Source of the DNA: Flavobacteriales bacterium
GTDB taxonomy: Bacteria; Bacteroidota; Bacteroidia; Flavobacteriales; TMED113
NCBI GenBank assembly: GCA_002718035.1
Contig: PBCX01000011.1
Coordinates: 142,064 to 186,885 of the forward strand
Reading direction: 5' to 3'
DNA: 44,822 nucleotides
Numbering within the stretch: the stretch's first letter is position 1; every line of letters begins with the position of its first letter. Of the stretch, positions 41,438-44,822 are shown one piece after another. The notes under the pieces were generated by a model. That model was not told the origin of the DNA. It was given only the letters and a program-made list of their open reading frames with translations, and searched no databases. A program made the translations under genes and the position numbers.

Positions 41438-42178
41438 TCAATTTAAGAGTAATTGAGTAATTAAATAATTAAAAATAATAATCAAAATACTAGAATTTAC
41501 AACTCCCTTAGTGCTAGCTTGCCCAACTTCTAAAGCTCCACCTTTAGTGAAATAACCATAAAAAGCTGGTAAAGTAGCGATAATTAGTGCAAAAAAAATA
41601 GTCTTAATATATGCATATATTACATTAAATGGAATGAAAAAATACTGAACTCCATCTAAAAACTCTGTTGTACTACATAAACCTGTAAATTCTCCAAAAA
41701 ACCACCCCCCTATTATTGCCAAGAACATACTAAATGTAATTAAAATTGGATTAAAAAAAACTAAGGCGAATATCTTTGGTAAAACTAAGTAAGAGGCAGA
41801 ATTTATTCCCATCATTTCTAAAGCATCAATTTGTTCAGTTACTCTCATAGTACCAATAGTTGAAGCAATATTAGATCCCATTTTTCCAGCAAGAATTAAA
41901 CTAACCATAGTAGGTGAAAACTCTAGAATAATTGAATCCCTAGTTGCCAAACCAATTAAATAACTTGGTAATAAAGGATTTTCTAAATTATAGGCTATTT
42001 GTAATGTAACTACAGCTCCTACAAATAATGAAATAAATGCAACGAAACCAATAGAAGAAACACCTAATGAAAATACTTCATCAATAAAGCTTTTATAAAA
42101 AACTGAAAAGCTAGATGGTCTTGAAAAAACCTTCCTTATAAAAATAAAATATTTTCCAATTAGAATAAAAATCTTCAT
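41438..42178 (-). CDS. mlaE: ABC transporter permease, MlaE-type
   Basis: Integral membrane permease of the MCE/Mla lipid transporter, 246 residues with about five helices. Family signatures: SSIGFVAFISLFVGAVVTLQ, VSLILAGKMGSNIASTIGTMRVTEQIDALEMMG (a near-invariant MlaE block), and YLVLPKIFALVFFNPILITF. The C-terminal ALEVGQASTKGVVNSSILIIIFNYL is also typical. It is paired with mlaF and divergent from the small lipoprotein gene at 42215, with only 36 bases between them. Confidence 0.93.
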   Translation of the reverse strand: MKIFILIGKYFIFIRKVFSRPSSFSVFYKSFIDEVFSLGVSSIGFVAFISLFVGAVVTLQIAYNLENPLLPSYLIGLATRDSIILEFSPTMVSLILAGKMGSNIASTIGTMRVTEQIDALEMMGINSASYLVLPKIFALVFFNPILITFSMFLAIIGGWFFGEFTGLCSTTEFLDGVQYFFIPFNVIYAYIKTIFFALIIATLPAFYGYFTKGGALEVGQASTKGVVNSSILIIIFNYLITQLLLN

Positions 42179-42214
42179 ATTGTGGTTTAAAAATAATTAT
42201 ATTTATTTAATAGT

Positions 42215-42346
42215 ATGAAAAAAAAATTAATAACTATACTTTTATTCATTTTATTTACATGTTGTTTAAGTTCGTGTAAATTATTAAAAAAAGACTGTGA
42301 CTGCCCTCCAACTCCAGCAAAGATTCCATTAAAAATAATTAAATGA
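42215..42346 (+). CDS. Very small lipoprotein, 43 residues
   Basis: An ATG at 42215-42217 opens a 43-codon frame: MKKKLITILLFILFTCCLSS then CKLLKKDCDCPPTPAKIPLK and IIK. A short positively charged start, a hydrophobic run and the lipobox LSSC (Cys at 21) make a complete lipoprotein signal. The mature peptide would be only 23 residues, with a DCDCPP motif. Its TGA overlaps the ATG of the mannose-1-phosphate guanylyltransferase gene (ATGA), the same coupling seen in the crt operon, which supports real translation. Function not recognised. Confidence 0.65.
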   Translation: MKKKLITILLFILFTCCLSSCKLLKKDCDCPPTPAKIPLKIIK

Positions 42347-43365
42347 AAGACTTTTTTTGCATCATTTTAGCAGGCGGGGTTGGAAGCAGATTCTACCCTC
42401 TCAGTAATAATAGGGAACCAAAACAATTTTTAGATTTCTTTAATGAAAAAGAATCATTAATTCAAAAAACCTATCTTAGGGTCTCTAAATTCATAAAAGA
42501 CGAAAATATATATATTCTTACAAATAAAAATTATTTAAAACTTACAATTAAGCATTTAAAAAAAATTCCAAAAAAAAACATTCTTTGTGAGCCTCAAAAA
42601 AAAAATACTGCTGCCTCAATTGCATACGGCTCATTTACTATTCATAAAAAAAACAAACATGCAAAAATTTTAGTTTGCCCATCCGATCATTTAATTGAAG
42701 AACATAAAAAATTTCAAAGCACTTGTATTAATGGTTTTGATTATTTAAATAAAAATAAACAGATTTTAACAATTGGAATAAAACCTACAAAAGCTCACAC
42801 AGGATACGGATACATAAAAACAAAAGAAAGTATCTCAAAAAAAATTACAATTGTTGAAGATTTTAAAGAGAAGCCTGATGAAAAAAGAGCTGCTGAATTT
42901 TTTGAAAGTAAAAATTACCTATGGAATTCAGGTATGTTTATTTTCACTTCAAATCAAATAATTAATGAGTTTAAAATCCTTCAGAAAAAAACACATGATC
43001 TATTTAACAAAATATTAACCGATGAAAATTTTGATATTAACACGTGTTTTTCAAATTTAAAAAACATCTCTTTTGATTATGCAATCTTAGAAAAATCAAA
43101 AAATATTTCTGTAATACGCTCAAATATAAAATGGAACGACCTTGGCAGTTATTCTTCACTTTATAGTGAAATGAAAAAAAATAAGTTAAAAAATGCAGCT
43201 AATTCAAAGGATGTAAAAACAATTAATTCAAAAAATAATTTAATTATTCTTCCAACCGGTAAAAAATTAATTGTAAATGGATTAAATAATTATATAATTG
43301 CTGAAAAAAATAATACTCTGCTAATCTACCCTATGGAAAAAGATCAAGAAATTGGTAATTTATAA
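42343..43365 (+). CDS. manC: Mannose-1-phosphate guanylyltransferase
   Basis: Makes GDP-mannose from mannose-1-P and GTP for polysaccharide and glycan synthesis. 340 residues, i.e. the short form without the C-terminal phosphomannose isomerase domain. IILAGGVGSRFYPLS (about 7-21) is the nucleotide loop, followed by PKQFLDF. Then NTAASIAYGSF, ILVCPSDHLIEE, KPTKAHTGYGYIKT, EDFKEKPDEKRAAEFFES, YLWNSGMFIFTS, SFDYAILEKSKNISVI and KWNDLGSYSSLYSEM, in the usual order. GSRFYPLS differs slightly from the common GTRLWPLS. It is translationally coupled to the small lipoprotein and ends 2 bases from the convergent repeat protein. Confidence 0.92.
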   Translation: MKDFFCIILAGGVGSRFYPLSNNREPKQFLDFFNEKESLIQKTYLRVSKFIKDENIYILTNKNYLKLTIKHLKKIPKKNILCEPQKKNTAASIAYGSFTIHKKNKHAKILVCPSDHLIEEHKKFQSTCINGFDYLNKNKQILTIGIKPTKAHTGYGYIKTKESISKKITIVEDFKEKPDEKRAAEFFESKNYLWNSGMFIFTSNQIINEFKILQKKTHDLFNKILTDENFDINTCFSNLKNISFDYAILEKSKNISVIRSNIKWNDLGSYSSLYSEMKKNKLKNAANSKDVKTINSKNNLIILPTGKKLIVNGLNNYIIAEKNNTLLIYPMEKDQEIGNL

Positions 43366-43367
43366 AC

Positions 43368-44822
43368 TTAATTTAAAAAAACTTTTCGCACTATAACTTT
43401 TTCACCATCTAATAAATATATTTGATAAATACCTTTTCCAAAACTTGCTATATCAACAGAGTAGTTAATGTATGAATCAATAGTATTGAGTTCTACTACT
43501 TCAATTATTTGCCCAATAGTATTCATAATTTTTAATATTAAAACATCATTTCTTTTAGATAGATACTCAATATTAACTATGTCATTTGTTGGGTTTGGAA
43601 ATACTAGTAGTGAATGCTCTACTTGTTCATTTAAGGAAAGACCATCATCAGAATCACAAACATCACCTTCATCATCTCCATCTAAATCTTCTTGTCCAGG
43701 GTTAAAATCATAAAAACAATTATCGATATAATCACAAATACCATCTCCATCAAAGTCATCAGGCAAACCATCTGCATCATCATCAGAACAATTACCATCA
43801 CAATCAAAACCAGTTTCAGGATAAGTACATAAGTCATCGTCCTCTGTTGCATTCGGGTCATAGTTACATGCTGTATCTTCTGTACATCCAGCAATTTCTT
43901 GTTCATCACAAACCCCATCTCCATCAGTATCATTTATACAAGTCCAATCACAATTTAAATAGGTTTCATAAGGATACGTACATGAACCATCATCAACATT
44001 CGCATTTGAATCATAATTACACGCTGTTTCATCAGTACAGCCTAAATAAAAACATGATCCATCTTCTTGAGTAGATTCTAAGTTAAAATTATCTGCTTGT
44101 GGATCAGTACAGCCAAAAATCTCCAATTCATCGCAAATTGCATCACTGTCTAAATCGTTAATACAATCACCATCACAATCTAAATATGTTTCATCTGGAA
44201 AAACACAAGAACCATCGTCTATATCAGCTGATAAATCATAATTACAAGCTGTAATTTCAATACAACCTAAATATAAACAAGAGCCATCATCTTCATCAGC
44301 TAGTGAATCATAATTATATGCTAATGGGTCTGTGCAAGCACCAACCTCATCTTCATCGCAAATACCGTCTCCATCTAAGTCATTAATACATTCACAATAA
44401 CAGTCTTCTGTTGTTGTACAAGTACTTTGATCCAATTCAGTTGTAAATACAACATTTTCATTTTCTAAACATAGACATTCAACAACAATTGTAAATGTTT
44501 CTAAACAGTTTCCGTTACAATCATAACCTTCTTCGGCAAATTCACATGAACCATCATCAAATGAGGCATCTGAGTCATAGTTACATGCGATTTCATCTGT
44601 ACATCCAAAATCATTACCTATACAATTTATTGACCATGTAATACCATAACCATAATCTGCTGCAATAGAACCATCTGAAATAATTTGAATAACTATAACA
44701 TCGTCTGAAACTATTGTTTCATTAATAGTGCCAGCATATGAACCTAAAAGATCACCAGAACCATTAAAGACATTAATATCATCACAACAAGATTCAGCAG
44801 AACCACCTAATATAAGTTCTAA
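43368..44822 (-). CDS. Large T9SS-secreted protein with Cys-rich GCTD repeats and calcium-binding segments (5' end outside window)
   Basis: Open from the window edge to TAA at 43368, at least 484 residues. It does not begin at the internal TTG near 44435. The visible N-terminal part has CCDDINVFNGSGDLLGSYAG followed by a strand-rich stretch ending GYGITWSINC, reminiscent of a CUB domain. Six repeats of about 21 residues follow (GCTDExACNYDxxAxxDDGSC type), alternating with DLDGDGICDEDE-like Asp-rich segments that resemble thrombospondin type 3/dockerin calcium loops. The C-terminus LLVFPNPTNDIVNIEYLS...MNTIGQIIEVVEL...SFGKGIYQIYLLDG is a T9SS sorting domain. Probably a cell-surface or secreted adhesive or calcium-dependent protein; ligand unknown. 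Confidence 0.9.
   Translation of the reverse strand, partial: LELILGGSAESCCDDINVFNGSGDLLGSYAGTINETIVSDDVIVIQIISDGSIAADYGYGITWSINCIGNDFGCTDEIACNYDSDASFDDGSCEFAEEGYDCNGNCLETFTIVVECLCLENENVVFTTELDQSTCTTTEDCYCECINDLDGDGICDEDEVGACTDPLAYNYDSLADEDDGSCLYLGCIEITACNYDLSADIDDGSCVFPDETYLDCDGDCINDLDSDAICDELEIFGCTDPQADNFNLESTQEDGSCFYLGCTDETACNYDSNANVDDGSCTYPYETYLNCDWTCINDTDGDGVCDEQEIAGCTEDTACNYDPNATEDDDLCTYPETGFDCDGNCSDDDADGLPDDFDGDGICDYIDNCFYDFNPGQEDLDGDDEGDVCDSDDGLSLNEQVEHSLLVFPNPTNDIVNIEYLSKRNDVLILKIMNTIGQIIEVVELNTIDSYINYSVDIASFGKGIYQIYLLDGEKVIVRKVFLN
43650..44606 (-). repeat. Tandem Cys-rich / Asp-rich coding repeats
   Basis: Within the T9SS protein, six units begin GC[TI][DE] or AC[TD]D and end DDGSC or DDDLC, with CNYD or YNYD in the middle. 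Examples are GCTDETACNYDSNANVDDGS and GCTEDTACNYDPNATEDDDL. Three Asp-rich linkers of the type D[LT]D[GS]D[GA][IV]CDExE alternate with them. Two related units occur in the protein at 14726-16870. Confidence 0.85.

Noticed and set aside
43468-44074. Several 75-83-codon frames overlapping the repeat-rich T9SS gene
   Set aside because: They arise from the low-complexity Cys/Asp repeat DNA read in other frames (His/Met-rich translations).
43650-44606. CRISPR-like regular repeats
   Set aside because: The periodicity is in frame, encodes a Cys-rich protein repeat and diverges between units; no identical repeats with unique spacers occur here or elsewhere in the window.

Overview
The window looks like chromosome from a marine-type, low-GC (very AT-rich) member of the Bacteroidota, most likely order Flavobacteriales. 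Four things point there: secreted proteins with type IX secretion (T9SS) C-terminal sorting domains, a PorV/PorQ-family barrel, Bacteroidota-only surface domains (an N-terminal 'NYQAVVRD' domain, GCTD...DDGSC repeats, choice-of-anchor folds), and -7 promoter boxes of the TAnnTTTG type instead of E. coli-like elements. Start codons are not preceded by Shine-Dalgarno sequences. Coding density is very high: many genes overlap by 1-14 bases, three convergent pairs overlap at their 3' ends, and no gene-free stretch exceeds 300 bases.

Layout. 1-2535: two overlapping secreted surface-protein genes (the first cut by the window edge) and a small lipoprotein. 2570-8566: a photoprotection block read on the minus strand, comprising a carotenoid operon (crtI, crtB, an unknown secreted protein, crtZ), a CNNM membrane protein and a divergent photolyase/cryptochrome. 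It is punctuated by two valine tRNA genes, each followed by an intrinsic terminator. 8601-12422: a Glu/Leu-type dehydrogenase, nhaD and folC run into the second tRNA-Val. 12488-14736: anmK and an acyl-CoA dehydrogenase, divergent. 14726-22186: a T9SS choice-of-anchor B protein downstream of a pabB-tilS-dsbD-gmhA run. 22220-26770: an unknown membrane-anchored protein, then a PorV/PorQ-like barrel gene, lnt and lpd, overlapping. 26859-31522: pssA-purS facing kdsD-tatC-lptB, then an M20 amidohydrolase whose N-terminus lacks a normal start codon. 31587-35641: a metallo-beta-lactamase-fold hydrolase facing a UbiA-like protein, kynureninase and kynurenine monooxygenase. 35747-40634: gcvP and a T9SS-secreted protein. 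40681-44822: an MlaE/MlaF lipid transporter, a 43-residue lipoprotein overlapping a mannose-1-phosphate guanylyltransferase, and a large repeat-rich T9SS protein cut by the window edge.

Most genes are housekeeping or envelope functions: LPS and sugar-nucleotide precursors (kdsD, gmhA, manC, lptB), lipoprotein maturation (lnt), phospholipid synthesis and trafficking (pssA, mlaEF), protein export and folding (tatC, dsbD, T9SS barrel) and cofactor pathways (folC, pabB, kmo/kynU). No mobile element, CRISPR array or obvious defence system was seen. The most unusual points are the tRNA-Val/terminator/photoprotection-gene arrangement, seen twice, the photolyase with a rewritten flavin-site motif, and several small or degenerate conserved-looking proteins without an assigned function.
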